A stretch of 64,000 nt of DNA, taken from positions 19,993,956-20,057,955 of the forward strand of contig CM069593.1 of NCBI GenBank assembly GCA_035771175.1. The letters run 5' to 3'. Below are positions 36,901 through 50,044 of this stretch, piece by piece (position 1 is the stretch's first letter; each line of letters begins with the position of its first letter). The DNA is from Paratinospora sagittata (taxonomy: Eukaryota > Streptophyta > Magnoliopsida > Ranunculales > Menispermaceae). A program made the position numbers and the translations under genes. The notes beneath the pieces were generated by a model. That model saw only the letters and a list, made by a program, of their open reading frames with translations. It had not been told where the DNA came from and made no database searches.

Positions 36901-39900
36901 AACACCAGAACAAATAAGAAAATACCAAAACTCTAATCAACAAACCATCTGTCATTAAAAGGCCATCTTTTGCATGTCGCATTAAACCATAAACAAGGAA
37001 ATGGGGAAAAAGAAAAAATTTAAAAGTACAGAGACTAACCTTGTAAGTATACACACAAACTGGTGAATTTCTCTTACTAATAGATCTACTACTCCTCCAA
37101 TCCTTGCTGCTCCTGGCTGAATATTCATCTGTTCCTTCATCAGGCTCTCTTTCAACATTATTCTCTTCATCATTAATAATCTGAGACTCTTTTACAGAAT
37201 GCTTTTGAGGTGAAAGGGTGGTGGTCAAAGAATCATTAGCTTTCGCTTCTATACAGCGGACTTCGAATAGAGGGGATTTTCCTATTTGCAGAAAGTAAGT
37301 GTAGTCAAGACTAAATGGCCAATCTCACTTATTAAATTATTAAGGCAGAAAATATACATGTCATTGCAGTGGACAAACTGGTTCCTAATCAGGGGTTCAT
37401 ATACCTGCCAGAATAGCATCCACTGTTGCATCTAATCTGTGATGAACACGACATTCAGTCTTTGATATCATCTCCACAGCACAATTAAATGTTGGAGGTC
37501 CTTTCCTCTCAAGAATTGTCTTTTGCACCTTCCTTTTCCTTGCTTCCTCATCTCCAAGTGTGACACTCTGTTGGAAGATATCTTCAAGATGAGTTCAAGT
37601 TTATAATAATATAATAAAATAACATTAGTAAAAGACAAAGAGAGAATACATATGTATATGGAATAGTGCATAACCAAAGGAAGATACTTCTATGGTTCCA
37701 TCAAGTGAATATCCGCACTTCAACCATCTAAGTATGAGAAAACTCTTACTACAGAGGAAAGCTAACAACATATTGTATCTAATAAAACACATAATATGAA
37801 TTTCAGCAACATTGTTACTGAAGATACACTTCTAAAAGATATCTTAAAATAATGATCTATTTCTAGACTTCATAATAACTAACTTCTTGTTTATTAGATC
37901 AAATGAATAGAACTCTTAACAAGTTCTTAAACTAGGCCAAATACTATAGAGCAAGACCAAGTAACAAGTGCACTTGAAAATCCATATAATGCACGTAGTG
38001 ATTCACCTGATTCCTTTTCTGATCTGGTTTGACTGATGCGTCACTAGAATGAGAATAACTGATAGTTAGTACACGTAAGCTAATAAAATTTACAATAACT
38101 AATAATCAAGGTTTTTGTAGGCATAATTGAGGCCGTTGAATTTGGGGAGCAGAGGCTGCATAAGCCTCAAGGTGATTCAAAGTGTAAGCCTCGCATCTTA
38201 AAAACAAAAACATAAAAAATTAAGAAAAACCATAGGATTTCTATAAAAACAAAATATATAAATGATAAATGAATAAACATATCAATTAAGCAAGTATGAT
38301 ATATTAGTATGTGTTTGGGTAACACTGCGATGTAGGACATAGGATAACGTTTAGAAAATTTAATTTTTAGTTTCTTTTTATTTTTAGGCAAGTTTCTGTT
38401 TTTAGGAAAGTTTCTATTTTGGCAAAATTGTATTTTAGTGGTAGTTTTAGAGCTTTCTAAATTCGTTTATGTTATTTAATGTAATTAGAAAGTGTTTAAA
38501 AGTGTCTAGATATAGTTTTTAAGTGCAATAGAAAGTTTCTATATTGTTATAGATAGCTTAGGAAACTCATTTTTAAGTGTTTTAGAAAGTTTCTAAGTTA
38601 CTTACATGGAGTTATCTATATAAGGAGCTTCAATTACGAGTTTAAGCATTCAATATATCAATTATCTTTCTCTTTGAGATTAAAATTTAGTTTCTTAGTT
38701 TTTATTTTTCATTCTTTCTCTTGAATCCATTAATTCAAATACGCTTCCGCAACATTACACTGCCAGCACTTGAGCTACAAACTAGTATCAGCTATTTCGA
38801 TTAAACATTATAAAATACTTAATGAGCCCAAATGACAAGTCAAAATCCAAATATTAAATTTATAATTGCTAAAAAGAATAAACAACTACAAACTTAGCCA
38901 ATAATCAACTACTCAACTCAATAAAGCATGTCCCATTTATATAGGACCAACTACATGAATTCGCTTCCTCCACTCTATCCTGTGAAGGGCCAAGTCATAT
39001 TTCAAGTAGTTCTACTTTTTCTAAATTATTCCCTGTCCATGTTAGTTTATATCTTCTCGTGCCTCCATCATTAATGTTAATTCGTCAATTGGTCATTCTT
39101 CCTAACTGGCATATCAAATGAAAAAATCATCTTGACCATTTTTTTCTCATTTTATCGCCAATTGGAGCTACATCAATCATTTTTCGAATATGCTCATTTC
39201 AATTTTTACTTTACACTTAGTTTATTAACATGTTATTTCTTTATCACCTAACATCCTGTTCCATGAAGCAAGCAAGGCGTAATCGCATCTTAAATAGTTT
39301 TCCTTTCAACTTCAATACGATGTGTCGATAAATCAACACTTAAAAAAATTCCTCTATTTAACCCACAATGCTTCAACTCTATGCTGTACATCATCTCCTA
39401 TTTCTTCCTCCTAACAAAGAATTAATCAGGATCTTAGCAAATAGAATGGAAAAATATTAGGTACTGCAAAAGGTTCTAGAAAGTTCTTTTGAATTTGAAA
39501 ATTGCAACAGCAGAAGTTATTAGAATCATTTGTCAAAAACCATTAACAACCAAGTTAATATTAGTATTCTATCAAAATGAGAAGATATGCTAATGGACCT
39601 TCCGAGAAGGGCCAAGGGCAAACTTCTTTTCCTCTTAAGAGAAAAAAAGTTAATTTCTTCTGACAGAAAAATAAATCCTTCAACACAAAAGATTTTTTTA
39701 CGATTGTCCAAAACCTAAAATGAAAAATTTTATTATGAAAAAAAATTAAAAATCTTAAGCCTCACCAAAGTGTGTCTCAAAACATGCACATCAAATATTT
39801 TTAAAAATAATGCCAATAATATGGATTAAAAGAGCAAATTACTATGTACGTTAGTAACTATATTTAGTCAAAATTAATAACAATATATAGAAGGGAAGAA

Positions 39901-42538
39901 TGAATGCTTCCTCGCACCTCTATGCCACCAACAAGGATCTGAAGGGAAGGGTTCTTTATTATGTTTTCAATTGTCATTCCATGTGCAGTTCCCACGAGCT
40001 GGACACCTCTTTGAGCAATAGTACTGGCAGCTAATGCTTCAAGTTCAGTTCCGATTTCATCAATTATAATGGTTTCCGGCATGTGGTTTTCAACTGCTTC
40101 AATCATAACCTGAAACAAATAATTAATCGATAAAATAGCTAAAGGTCTATAAAAAGTCCAAGGATTTAAAAATACAAACAATAATGGTGTGTAAGGCTCA
40201 CATTATGCTGCATATTAACATTTGGCACTTGCATTCTCCTAGCACGGCCTATTCCTGAATGAGGAATATCTCCATCCCCTCCTATTTCATTTGAGGTATC
40301 TACAATGACAACACGTTTCATGTGTTCATCTGCCAACATTCTAGCTATCTCTCTGCAGAAACAGAACATCGTCAAATTTTGTAACGTTTTATAATCTTGG
40401 TTAAATTTTTTCTTTTTAAAAAAAAAACAAAAACAACAACAACCTCGTAATGTCATTTCAGGTCATGAATTGAATAAAAATAACAAAAAAAACCAGCTTT
40501 GCCCCATGTAGTTGTTAAACTAACAAAGGTGGTCCAAAACAGAAATCCTACTGAAGGTCAAGTAGTTACTGAAAAATCTTTTAAAATCATGTCTGATGGT
40601 TTCAAGAGTCAGCCAACCCCATTTTGACTTGTCAAGTTAGGTTCAGCGTCAATCAAATTGAAAATGGGTAGACAATGAAAGTCTTGAGAATAATCAGCCT
40701 ATGTGCCAAGTAGCTCAACTGAATTCACAAGAACTCAGTTAAATCAGATATAAACAACCAATTTAACAGTGTTGATATCTAAACTCTAAACAAGAGTAAA
40801 CTATGTAAGTTTGGCTTCTCTATATATTTATCAATCGATTTGTAAAGTCAAACTGGAATGAATTGAGATAACCTAGTTTCTATTATGAGCGATGCTGTCA
40901 ACTGACTTCAAAAAATTAATTTAAAAAAAAACACGCACAAATGCACGTTTGCTACAACCAATAATGAAGGCAGTTAAGTGGAAAACGGAAAGTGCATAAA
41001 AAAAATAAAAAAAAGTGTAATGTCAAATGCTACAATCAACTCTGTCGAGCATAGGTGCATTTAACCATGGGAATATGCATTAAATTTCTTTCCAAAGATT
41101 CAAAACATTTTGTAGAGGCATTGCATGCAAAACAATTGTGTTCATAAACAACACAAACTAAAAGTTGGTAGTGATGTAAGGATGCATATTAACTATAAAA
41201 ATGAACTATTTAAAGAGTCAATACCTGATCAAGGTTGTTTTGCCAACCCCAGGAGGTCCTATAACCAAAATGGAATCTCCTCCTTCAATCAAATCCCGGA
41301 TCATCTCTGCACTTCCCGATACAGCCCGGCCAACCCGGCATGTGAGTCCAATAATTTGCAATTTACGGTTCCGTATGGCACTTATACGGTGCAAAGAATG
41401 ATCTATACCAGAGCGGTTGTCATCAGAAAATTCACCCACCTGTCGAAAACCGACTAACTTCATCAATAAAATAAAAAAATAAAAAGGAGTCACTCTAGTT
41501 TGATTGCTTTTCATTCTTTGAACAATATAAAGTACAATATAATATAGGCAGTTTTAAAATAACCATGATCACACACTTACTGCAATTCGAGGATATCCGA
41601 CAACCACACGACTAAATCATTTCCATTATAAAATAATATATAGGCATTCAATCATCATCGTCATCCCTTCCATGCCCCACACCTAATATTTATTTAACCT
41701 TCCTCTCGCATGGTATCACATCCAATACCTCAACAATTAAGTAGCAGCTTTGCTTTATAAAAATCATTTTTCTACATATCATCCAATCCAAACAATGGAA
41801 AACGTCTTCTTTGAATTATTAAATCTTATCTTCAATACACACAAACCAATTACCTCAGTAACAAACCGCTTCATAAAAAAGAAAAAAAAAATAAATTAGG
41901 TCACAATCTTTCGACAAAAACTCCAAATCACAACCACACTATAAATTGTGCCAATTCCAACACGAAACATCAGAAAAATAAGAATTCAAATCCCAAACTC
42001 CTTCACCGGACGTATTTACCTTCGAAATCGCGTGCCGGAGATCCTCAAACTTCACGGACTGTTCAGACACAAACCAATCCCCAGACGGAAACCGCGCAAT
42101 AGGTTTCCTCCCCAAATCCATAACCACCTCAATCAATTCCCCAATCTCCCGATGCCTTGACAGCTCCTTCCGCATCCTCGAAGGAACCAATTGAAGAAAC
42201 AACTCCAACTCCGATCCAGCATCCGACTTGGACGTCGACGGCAACAACGACGACATCATCGAAGAGGAAGAAGAAGAAGAGGTCGATACGAGTCCATTTC
42301 CGGCGGAGAACCGATCCGCCGGCCGACGGATCTTCGCCGGAGACGAAGAAGAAGAAGACCTAGGAGAAGCGGTGATTCCTTTTCGCGCGCGGCGTGTTGG
42401 ACGAAATGAGGAAGAGACGGAGGCCAGTGAGCTGGAGTTGCGGAAGTAAGTGATGGTGGAGATGGGGAGGATTTCGTTGGCGGAGTGCCATGAGCTCTGC
42501 AGATCCAAGAGCGCCAAGCGTGAACCTAAGGTTCGCAT
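33978..42538 (-). CDS. SPD1: Plastid AAA-type ATPase of the SPD1/Ycf45 family, nine exons, 711 aa
   Basis: Nine minus-strand exons join in phase: 42020-42538, 41225-41439, 40202-40352, 39918-40109, 37405-37567, 37040-37281, 36620-36796, 36372-36536 and 33978-34289 (TAG). Every intron is GT-AG. Exon 1 has a Ser/Arg-rich transit-peptide-like N-terminus starting [19 protein letters not shown], then [14 protein letters not shown]. The ATPase core has Walker A GPPGVGKT (residues 234-241), [18 protein letters not shown] and Walker [10 protein letters not shown] (307-315), then [13 protein letters not shown] and [13 protein letters not shown]. The long C-terminal part includes [19 protein letters not shown] and [16 protein letters not shown]. 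This matches the algal/cyanobacterial Ycf45 ATPase with an R3H-like plant extension. Arabidopsis SPD1 (At3g10420), needed for plastid development in seedlings, and its paralog At1g73170 are the nearest genes I recall; which one is orthologous is not settled. Confidence 0.9.
35215..35379 (-). mobile_element. Retroposon in an SPD1 intron, with 17-bp target duplication
   Basis: ATGCCTGTTGCCTTTTT occurs at 35198-35214 and again at 35380-35396. A long T-run follows the left copy, so the inserted unit is a poly-A-tailed retroposon in the minus orientation. Its body (minus strand) contains CACATTGGTGGGCTATGAGT and a small hairpin GGTGATTGCTC...GCATCACC. It also has a GT run. The family is not recognised. 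Confidence 0.75.
38331..38759 (+). mobile_element. Probable solo LTR in an SPD1 intron
   Basis: A 429-bp unit starts TGTAGGACATAGG and ends AACATTACA. It contains a TATA-like CTATATAAGGAGC about 140 bp before its end. ACACTGC occurs at 38322-38328 just before it and at 38757-38763 over its right edge, consistent with a short target duplication, although the exact boundary is ambiguous by one or two bases. No internal retrotransposon coding sequence is present. Confidence 0.45.
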
Positions 42539-42794
42539 CTTTCTTTCGTTGCTGCTGTTGCGAAGAAGGGATTGCGAAGAAGAAGAAGAAGAAGAAGAAG
42601 AGAGAGGAGATTCGAGAGGATCTTCTCCGGGGCGTTGGGCAGAAGTGGGGCCATTGAGAGAAACGTTAGATAGAATTATGGAACGTTGAATGTTGGGGCA
42701 CCACGTGGGCGGGTGTTCATTAAAGAATCTTCTTGCTTTTATTTTTATTTTTTTTAAGCAAGAGAGAGACAAAAATTGTAGTAAAGTTAAAATC
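42536..42794. other. SPD1 5' leader and spacer to the tRNA-Ser gene
   Basis: About 250 bp separate the SPD1 start codon from the tRNA. The leader contains a CTT/TTC-rich run on the coding strand (GAA repeats at about 42579-42600 on plus). The reading frame stays open upstream of the chosen ATG but without another ATG. Confidence 0.45.
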
Positions 42795-42875
42795 GTCGCC
42801 TGAGAGATTCGAACTCTCGCGGGGAAACCCCATGTACTTAGCAGGCACACGCCTTAACCACTCGGCCAAAGCGAC
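42794..42875 (-). tRNA. tRNA-Ser (anticodon GCT)
   Basis: Minus-strand 82-base sequence with acceptor GTCGCTT pairing AGGCGAC, discriminator G, D arm GCCGAGTGGTTAAGGC, anticodon loop CTGCTAA (anticodon GCT), a long variable arm (TGGGGTTTCCCCGC) as in class II tRNAs, and T arm GAGAGTTCGAATCTCTC. It lies about 250 bp upstream of the SPD1 start codon on the same strand. Confidence 0.95.
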
Positions 42876-43572
42876 TTTGTTAACAGTTTGCAACTATTAT
42901 ATAATTGACAAAATCCAGTCTCGATCAAAGTAACCATCATCGGAATGGGGAGAAACCTCCGAACTCAAAATATTTAAGAACGAAATTGGATATTCAATTT
43001 GTCTCCGTTTTTCCCGCAGGACTAGTCTATGGCACGTAAGTACACGTGACTTTATGTGAATTAGTCTTGTTACAAAATAAAAGAGGTCATCACTTAAGTA
43101 TTACTCAGTGGTGAAACATATAAAAAGAAAATTTTGGTTAAAAGTTATATAAAAAAGCTAAAAGTAAAAAAAAAAAAAATTCTTAAAATAAGTCATACTT
43201 ACTAACATGACAAAAAGTGTGAAAAAAAAAAGAAAATAAAAGGATTGGTTCGAAACAGTTTTCAAAAAAAAAGATTGAAAATGATACAAGTTACAAGTAG
43301 TTTTTTTATTGGACAATGTGCAATCTTTTTAGTTAGCTTTGGCTTTTTTTTTTAAATGTCCTTATTTTTTGTTTTAAGTTAAATGTAATTTTTAATTGAA
43401 CAATAAAAAATAATAGATAGTTTAATATTTTAAAAAAAATAGCATATCGTCGTTAAGAGGTATTTGCTTTATAAATAATACAATAAAACATCTTTATAGT
43501 AATACTTTATAAAAAAAAAACAACTTCTACATAATCATAAAAAATTTTGATTCCAACTTAGGTCGGTTATAA
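42876..43572. other. Intergenic stretch
   Basis: A-rich spacer with many homopolymer runs. No gene or element recognised. Confidence 0.55.
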
Positions 43573-45690
43573 TGTAACATCCCGTAATTTTAATTAGATA
43601 CTTATGTTGATTTATATATGTATATTAGAATGTAAAAATTCAATGATATAAATTAAATTAAGTAAATAGTACAAAGTAAATGATACTAGTAAATTAACGA
43701 TATAAAGTAAATATGGGAGTCGGCATATTAAAAGGAGTTTGGAGGCATGGGATCACAATCATTAAATAATACTTAAGTTTATTTCTCCCATTTTTCTAAC
43801 GTTAGTAAAAAAAAAAATGATGAGGAAGTTGCTTTATTAAATAAGATGAGATACATGGAATCAAAATAGACTATTTGATGCTCATCTTTTAAGTTGCTTC
43901 TCAAAGAAGCAACTCACATAAATAAAAAAAAAAAAATTGAAAGAAAGAGAAAGAAGAAGGGAGGAGGAAAAAATGGTGTTTTGCAGTCATTTTTGCTCTT
44001 TTTCGTCACAAAATTGATTTTAACCTACGTATAACGTTTTTACCGGTATGATTTTTTGCTATAAAAGGTGTTTTGAGGTATTTTTGAAATTAGGATTTTG
44101 ACCCGACTTGAATGAAAATTTGTTCGAAAGGTTGAAAAACATTCTCTAGACTGTATAAGTCTCGAATATGTGATTAGATTTTATTTATTTATTCATTTAA
44201 GATTTTTATGGCTGTTGGAAATTAGATTTTATATTGGAGATCTTTTGAACTCTATTAAAACTCGATGAAACTCCGGTTTGAGACTGTAGAAAGATAGATC
44301 TATCAATTCCAGACATTTCGATGTTAGGATCATGATTTTTGGATATGATTTGATATTTTTAGTAACTAAATATATGATTTTGGTGAATACAATGAACTTT
44401 TGATACCTCCGCGAATATGTAAAACCTCAATGAAATACCTGTTGAAGGTAGTAGAATAGTAGTAGGACTGATCTTACACGTGTCGATGTGGACAAAATAA
44501 TTTTAGAAATATCCTATATTTTTAATAAAATTGATATATGTTTTCAGTAGAAAAATGAAATTGGAAATTAGTGAAAATATGGCTAGAAAACCTATTTATA
44601 CGATTCTTTCATCTTAAAAATATTATAGGAGGTAGTAGAAAATATTTGAGACATCTCATGATATTTTTAGACCAAAATAGAATTTTGAAAGTTAATTATG
44701 AGCATTGAAAAGTTAAAATTAAGCAATTAAATGAGTACTATGAATTAGAAATTGAATTATAGAATAGTTATGACAGGTTGAGTTATTTGGATTTAAAATG
44801 AAACTGGACTCAAAAGCGGCAGTGATTGTATTTTAAGTTGGAAAGTCTTGTACTGTGAGTTTATTTTCTTGATTTTGGTTCTTATATGACATTTTATTTA
44901 TATGAAATGTTTAAATGAAAGCATATTATATATATAAATGCATTGCGTTTTATTGATCATTCATAAATAGTTTTGGCATTGGAGTATGTGAGTGCGAAGG
45001 CAGATCGAATATTATGTCATTTCGTTATGAATTAGACCCGGATGAGTGTTATGCGTAACCTTATTGTCCGTAGGTCTGTCCTAACAAGGATTTTAGATCA
45101 TTTTAATGACTGTGAATTAAGTAATGTGAGATCCGAGCGTAGGCTCCTTATCGGTGCATAATAAGGAGTTAGTACCCGCTCCATTGAATGATGCATTGTT
45201 TTCTTGAAAAATCATGAAATTTATGTTGTTGACATGTATGATATATTCGTTTAATGATACATGTGATTAATAATTGTTTTAAATGATTTTAAATGTCATA
45301 TTTTCCTAAATGCATATGATTGTCATATCAAGATATATATTTACTGAGTTGTTGTTTGCTCACTCTACTTCATTCAATATTTCAGGTATAGGGTTAAAAG
45401 GAAAAAAGGAAGGTTAGAGAGTGATCGACTCGTGACCCGAATCCTTACCTTGTTGATGTATGTATGCATTAGAGTAATGGATTATACTTGTGTTAGTTTG
45501 ATATATATATCACACATTATATATATGTATTATCATCTAGATGGGATGTGTGGGCATATACATGATAGCTAAATATATTGGATTATGAAATGCTAATGAT
45601 GATGTACACGATTACATGATTACATGGTGGAAAGAATGGATGATATGATTTATGGGGACATGCTGTCGAAATTTTTGAGAATTATTGTGA
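43573..45690 (+). mobile_element. LTR-like sequence, about 2.1 kb
   Basis: It begins TGTAACATCCCG, a start shared with the minus-strand element at 20.7-23.2 kb. Near its end it has TTTACTGAGTTG, then CTCACTC and ATATTTCAGGTATAGG, a layout also seen in that element. The region 44,990-45,180 has the block GTGAGTGCGAAGG...CCGGATGAGTG...GGTGCATAATAAGGAG typical of long plant LTRs. No gag or pol frame is present. The right edge is unclear because LINE coding sequence starts around 45,690. Confidence 0.5.
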
Positions 45691-47430
45691 ATGTATGTTG
45701 AGGCTGACAGTGTATTATAACAAATTGCCTCGTGGTCTTAACCACACTATTATTACACTTATTCCTAAGACAAAGGCTCATTCCTCTCTAAATGATCTCA
45801 GACCTATTAGTTTATGCAATGTTGCCTACAAGCTAATCTCTAAAATTCTGGCCAATAGGTTGAGGCGGGTTTTGGGCAAATTAATTGGGCATTTTCAGAA
45901 TGCCTTTGTTCATGGGAGGCAAATTACTGATAATATTATCTTAGCTCACAAGATTCTTTGCTCCATCAGCCATAGAAAAAGAAAGTCCATGCATGTCGTC
46001 ACTAAGCTTGACTTGTCCAAGGCCTATGATAGATTGGAGTGGCCATTTGTCGACTTTATGATTTAGAAGATAGGTTTATCAGCATAATGGAGAAAATGGA
46101 TTAGTATTTGTATTTCTTCAGTCTCATACCAAATTAAGTTGAATGGTAATCTCTCTAGAGTCATTAATCCTTCTAGAGGCTTGAGGCAGGGGGACCTTCT
46201 TTCCCCAGTGATCTTTGTTATCTATGTTGAGGCCCTCTCATTTATTTTGTCTAAGGCTTCGGAATCTAGGAGTTTGCATGGTTTTAAATTCCCTCATAAT
46301 GGCCCTATTGTTTCTCACTTGTTCTTTGCAGATGATACACTTTTGTTTTGCATAGCTTCTAAAAAGGACTTTATTTCAATGGCCAGGTCCCTTAATTTAT
46401 ATCATCAAGCCTCGGGACAATAAATGAATCTCAGAAAATGTAATATCGTATTCAGCCATAGTGTGCCCTTGGTTCTCAGAAGGAGTTTGTTGGACATCCT
46501 TTGCATTAGACAAGCTGATAAGCTTGGTAGATACTTGGGAGCCATCGTTGATTTTGGTAAATCTAAGAAGGAGGCCTTTTTGGATCTGTCTGCAAATATT
46601 AATGCCAAGATTATGAGGTGGGAAGAAAACTTCTTGTCTACGGCTGAGAGAGACTCTGATTAAGTTAGTTGGTTTTGTCATTCCTACCTATACGATGTCT
46701 TGTTTCAGGATTCCCCGTTATGTTCTTCAGTCTCTTTCCAAAATGCTTGCAAATTATTGGTGGGGTTCTCATAGAGAAAAGAGTAATATCCATTGGTGTA
46801 GCTGGCAAGCTTTGATCCCATCTAAGAGTAGGGGTGGTTTGGGCTTCAGAAATTTGAATTTGTTTAATATTGCTCTCTTAGCTAGGCAGTGCTGGAGGTT
46901 GATTTCTGGCTCGGATTCTTCACTTCATCAACGCCTTAGAGCTAAATACTTTTGGAGCAATTACTTTCTAAATGCTAAGATGGGAAGAAGACCATCCTGG
47001 GCTTGGAGGAGCTTATTGGCTGGGAGAGATTTGATTAACTACGGGCTAAGATGGAGGATTGGGGATGGCCAGAACGTTGATGTTTGGAGAGACCCTTGGG
47101 TTCCTCATCCTATTACTTTCAAAGTGCTCTCGCCAAGAGTGGTGGGATTTCCAAGGTAGCAGACTTGTTTGGGGGGAATGATAGTGGATGGAACCTTTCC
47201 TTGTTGAATTCAACTTTTCCTTGGGAAGATGCTAAACTCATATTTGCTATTCCTATTAGTGTTCGCCCTGTTGAGGATAAGTTGGTGTGACATTTTAACA
47301 AATCTGGGTTATACATTGTCAAGCCTGGGTATAATCTAGCTCTTTTTCTTGCTAAAAGTGGTTTATTGGAATGTAAAGCTGATGGCTCTTCTAGTTCCCT
47401 TATGCAGTCTAATGACGGAAAATAGGTGAT
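45690..47430 (+). mobile_element. Degenerate, 5'- and 3'-truncated L1 LINE (reverse transcriptase)
   Basis: In the plus direction the L1 reverse transcriptase appears in broken frames: LPRGLNHTIITLIPKTKAHS, NDLRPISLCNVAYKLISKIL, KLDLSKAYDRLEW (motif A), GLRQGDLLSPVIFVIYVEAL (motif B), SHLFFADDTLLF (catalytic DD, about 46313-46350), then SKSRGGLGFRNLNLFNIALL and LRWRIGDGQNVDVWRDPWVP. Stops at 46064-46066 (TAG), 46421-46423 (TAA) and 46661-46663 (TAA), plus a frameshift near 47150, disable it. It lacks the endonuclease, the zinc knuckle and a poly-A tail, so it is a dead fragment. Confidence 0.9.
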
Positions 47431-50034
47431 TTATAGGCAAATTGTGGCTATACATGGTGTCTGTTTCTGTACTGTTTGACGGATTTGATTGACGCATCCG
47501 GTCGTATCGTATCCAATCGATTTAGATGCAATCTAACGGCTCCGCTTGTCGCAACAGATCCCACATCGTTGGATCACGGTCGATCCAATAGGTAACGATC
47601 TAACGGTCCTGATCAGCGCATTCGATCCCACACTGTCAGATTTTCGTACATCGCATCTAGACAAATAACTATATTCATCGAATCTGGACGTCCCAGATCC
47701 GATCTTCCACAGACCCATCTCATCCGTCCGATCTGCCTTGATCTCCGAAAACAAAAAACTCTCCAGCTCCTCGCGACGATGAATATATGTGCAAAGTGCA
47801 AAGTGTTGTGCACCCAATCTCCCTTTTGACCTCGTATGCGTGCGTGCCCGTGCTGCATCACCCTTGAGTCTTCCTTGTGTGTGTGTTAGCTAAAATTTAA
47901 GTGTAGTATTCTAGCTATACTTATAAGTAAATAATTAAAATTCTATCTTTTCCATGTGAGACTAAAAAATTGTTTTTAAATTCACTACTTTACACATATC
48001 AAGTACACTACTTTAGATTCATTTTCTCATTTATATATAAATGAGTATAGCTAAATACTTATATATTTTTAATCTTCACATATCAAATATTAATAATCAA
48101 CTTGGTCCCACCCAAAATCACTTATGGGTCTTACTTTAATATTTAGTTGAAAATGGTAAAAAATTATGTTTAATTACCTATTTTCTAACATAAAAAATGA
48201 TCTCATCCTTATTTTTATCCCATTGTAATAGGATAAAATAGTAATGACCAAAAGGGAGGATTATTTTTATCTCATTGTAATAGGTTTTGTATTTTTTTTT
48301 AATTGTTTAATCATATTCTATCATATCTTATCCAATCTAATCTAATCTAATTTAATTCTATAAAAATAATCATATCTTATTTCGCACACCAAACGAACTC
48401 TTAAAGTTTTATCTATTCCTAGTCAAAGAGGGACATTCTTTCCTACCTTGAGTAGTGTTACTAAACTGTGTACTGTGTACCTTATTACAAATCTCCCTAC
48501 CTAGAAACTATATTATTTTTCAAGTTAGTTACTTTAATTTTTTTCCATTGGAATATTATATATATATATATAGATGTTCCAACAAGCCATTTATTTAGAA
48601 ATTCTTGGTGAAGAAGATATTGAGTTAACTTAGACATAATTATATATCATTTTACTTCTTCGGCCTTACAAACTTCCTAATTGTCTCTTATTCAAAGTGT
48701 ATATATCTTCATCATGATGTACACTCTTCAACTAATGTTACATAAGTAACAAGGAAAGCAACCTCTAGCATTTTAATTGTATTTGATTTTGTGGAAAAGG
48801 TTTCTCAATCTATTTTTTTTTTCACTTATATAGGTGAAAAAACCTTTTATGAACCTTTTTTAAATATTATTAGTTATATTCATGTTTATATTTCATTGGA
48901 CTTTGCTCCTGTGATCCACGGGTGTCTCTAAAGTTTTTTTTTGGTTTTTTTTTTTTTTTAAAGTTTTGGATAAGGGGCCCCGTCTCAAAAGTTGAAGAAA
49001 GCCAAATAATTGGAAATTGGGAAATAATTACCCGCACCCTTCCCTAAGGGTTATCTTGGTTTCTTAGCACTCCAGTACTACACGGACTAGTAGTTGAACT
49101 AAAAGGACGAACCAACTAACCGAACAACCAACCAATACCGGCCACTGTGACCTTCTGGTTTGTATAAATTACACGCATTCCCATGGTGAAAGCAAACAGA
49201 GCGGTGGACCCATCTGACCAGCAGTTGCACCACCCCCTCAGGCCTCAGCTACCATCGTCAGAACACCGCGGTTTTTAATTTTTTGCTTTTGTTTTCTATC
49301 CCCAATTTGCATCGCCTTAGACTTAGTACCCTTCGTGCTACTGCTGCGCTCATGAGAACATCAGTACGCTTTTCTTCAAAATATATAACCCTTGCGCAAT
49401 ACTAAGTACTAAGTAACAACAATAACTCTCTCAAAAAAGAAAAAACACAACATTCATGTGTTTTTCCTGAGCCCCTCGCGCCCACATGCAAAATATTATT
49501 GAAACCTTTATGATGTATTTGGTAGGTCCGCAGGAATTTTTAGACGATAATTATAAAATTAAATTTTTTATTATAAATAATAAAATTGATTGTGATGAAA
49601 AATAGTAATAAAATTATTTTTAAAAATAATAAATTAAATTAAATATTTTGTAAAAATATAAAAAATATTATTATTATAAAGTTAGAATAAAAATAATTTT
49701 GAAATAATAAAATATTTTTTATTAAAATAATAAACTTTATTTTATTAAAAACAGTAAAATTTGTTTTTTTACTAAAATTGAGAGGCTCAATATAATTAAG
49801 GCTTCCTCAGCCGGACAAATTGAAAAAAACAAAACAAATCAATAACGAGAACTAATAACATGAATTTTATTGATTCACTTAAAAAAATAACTACATATCA
49901 TATATAGGAACAATATTAATTTTAAGTGACTTGCATCATGAAAGTAACTTTAAAGTTATAGTAACATTTTTTAAAGTAATTTAAAAACAAAAAATGATCA
50001 AATCAACCAGGAAATAATTAAGTAAGCCCGAGGA
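47431..50034. other. Intergenic stretch upstream of FRA8/IRX7
   Basis: A GC-richer patch at about 47465-47830 repeats motifs such as GATCTAACGGTC and CGATCCAATAGG. The rest is AT-rich. A MITE-like end (CACACCAAACGAAC) lies near 48385, and a very AT-rich block at 49540-49775 could be a matrix-attachment type region. No gene is supported. Confidence 0.5.
49111..49133 (+). promoter_or_regulatory. Possible secondary-wall MYB elements (SMRE)
   Basis: ACCAACT at 49111-49117 and ACCAACC at 49127-49133 match the ACC(A/T)A(A/C)(T/C) site bound by MYB46/MYB83-type regulators. They lie about 1.15 kb upstream of a glucuronoxylan-synthesis gene. The motif is short and could occur by chance. Confidence 0.3.
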
Positions 50035-50044
50035 ACTATATGTA

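Noticed and set aside
38000..38060. Possible extra SPD1 exon (37 bases between an acceptor and a donor)
   Set aside because: It would shift the frame and introduce a TGA; joining 39918 directly to 37567 restores the conserved [12 protein letters not shown] sequence.
42539..42850. 104 more codons upstream in the SPD1 exon 1 frame
   Set aside because: The frame stays open but would run into the tRNA-Ser gene; the first sensible ATG giving a transit peptide is at 42538.
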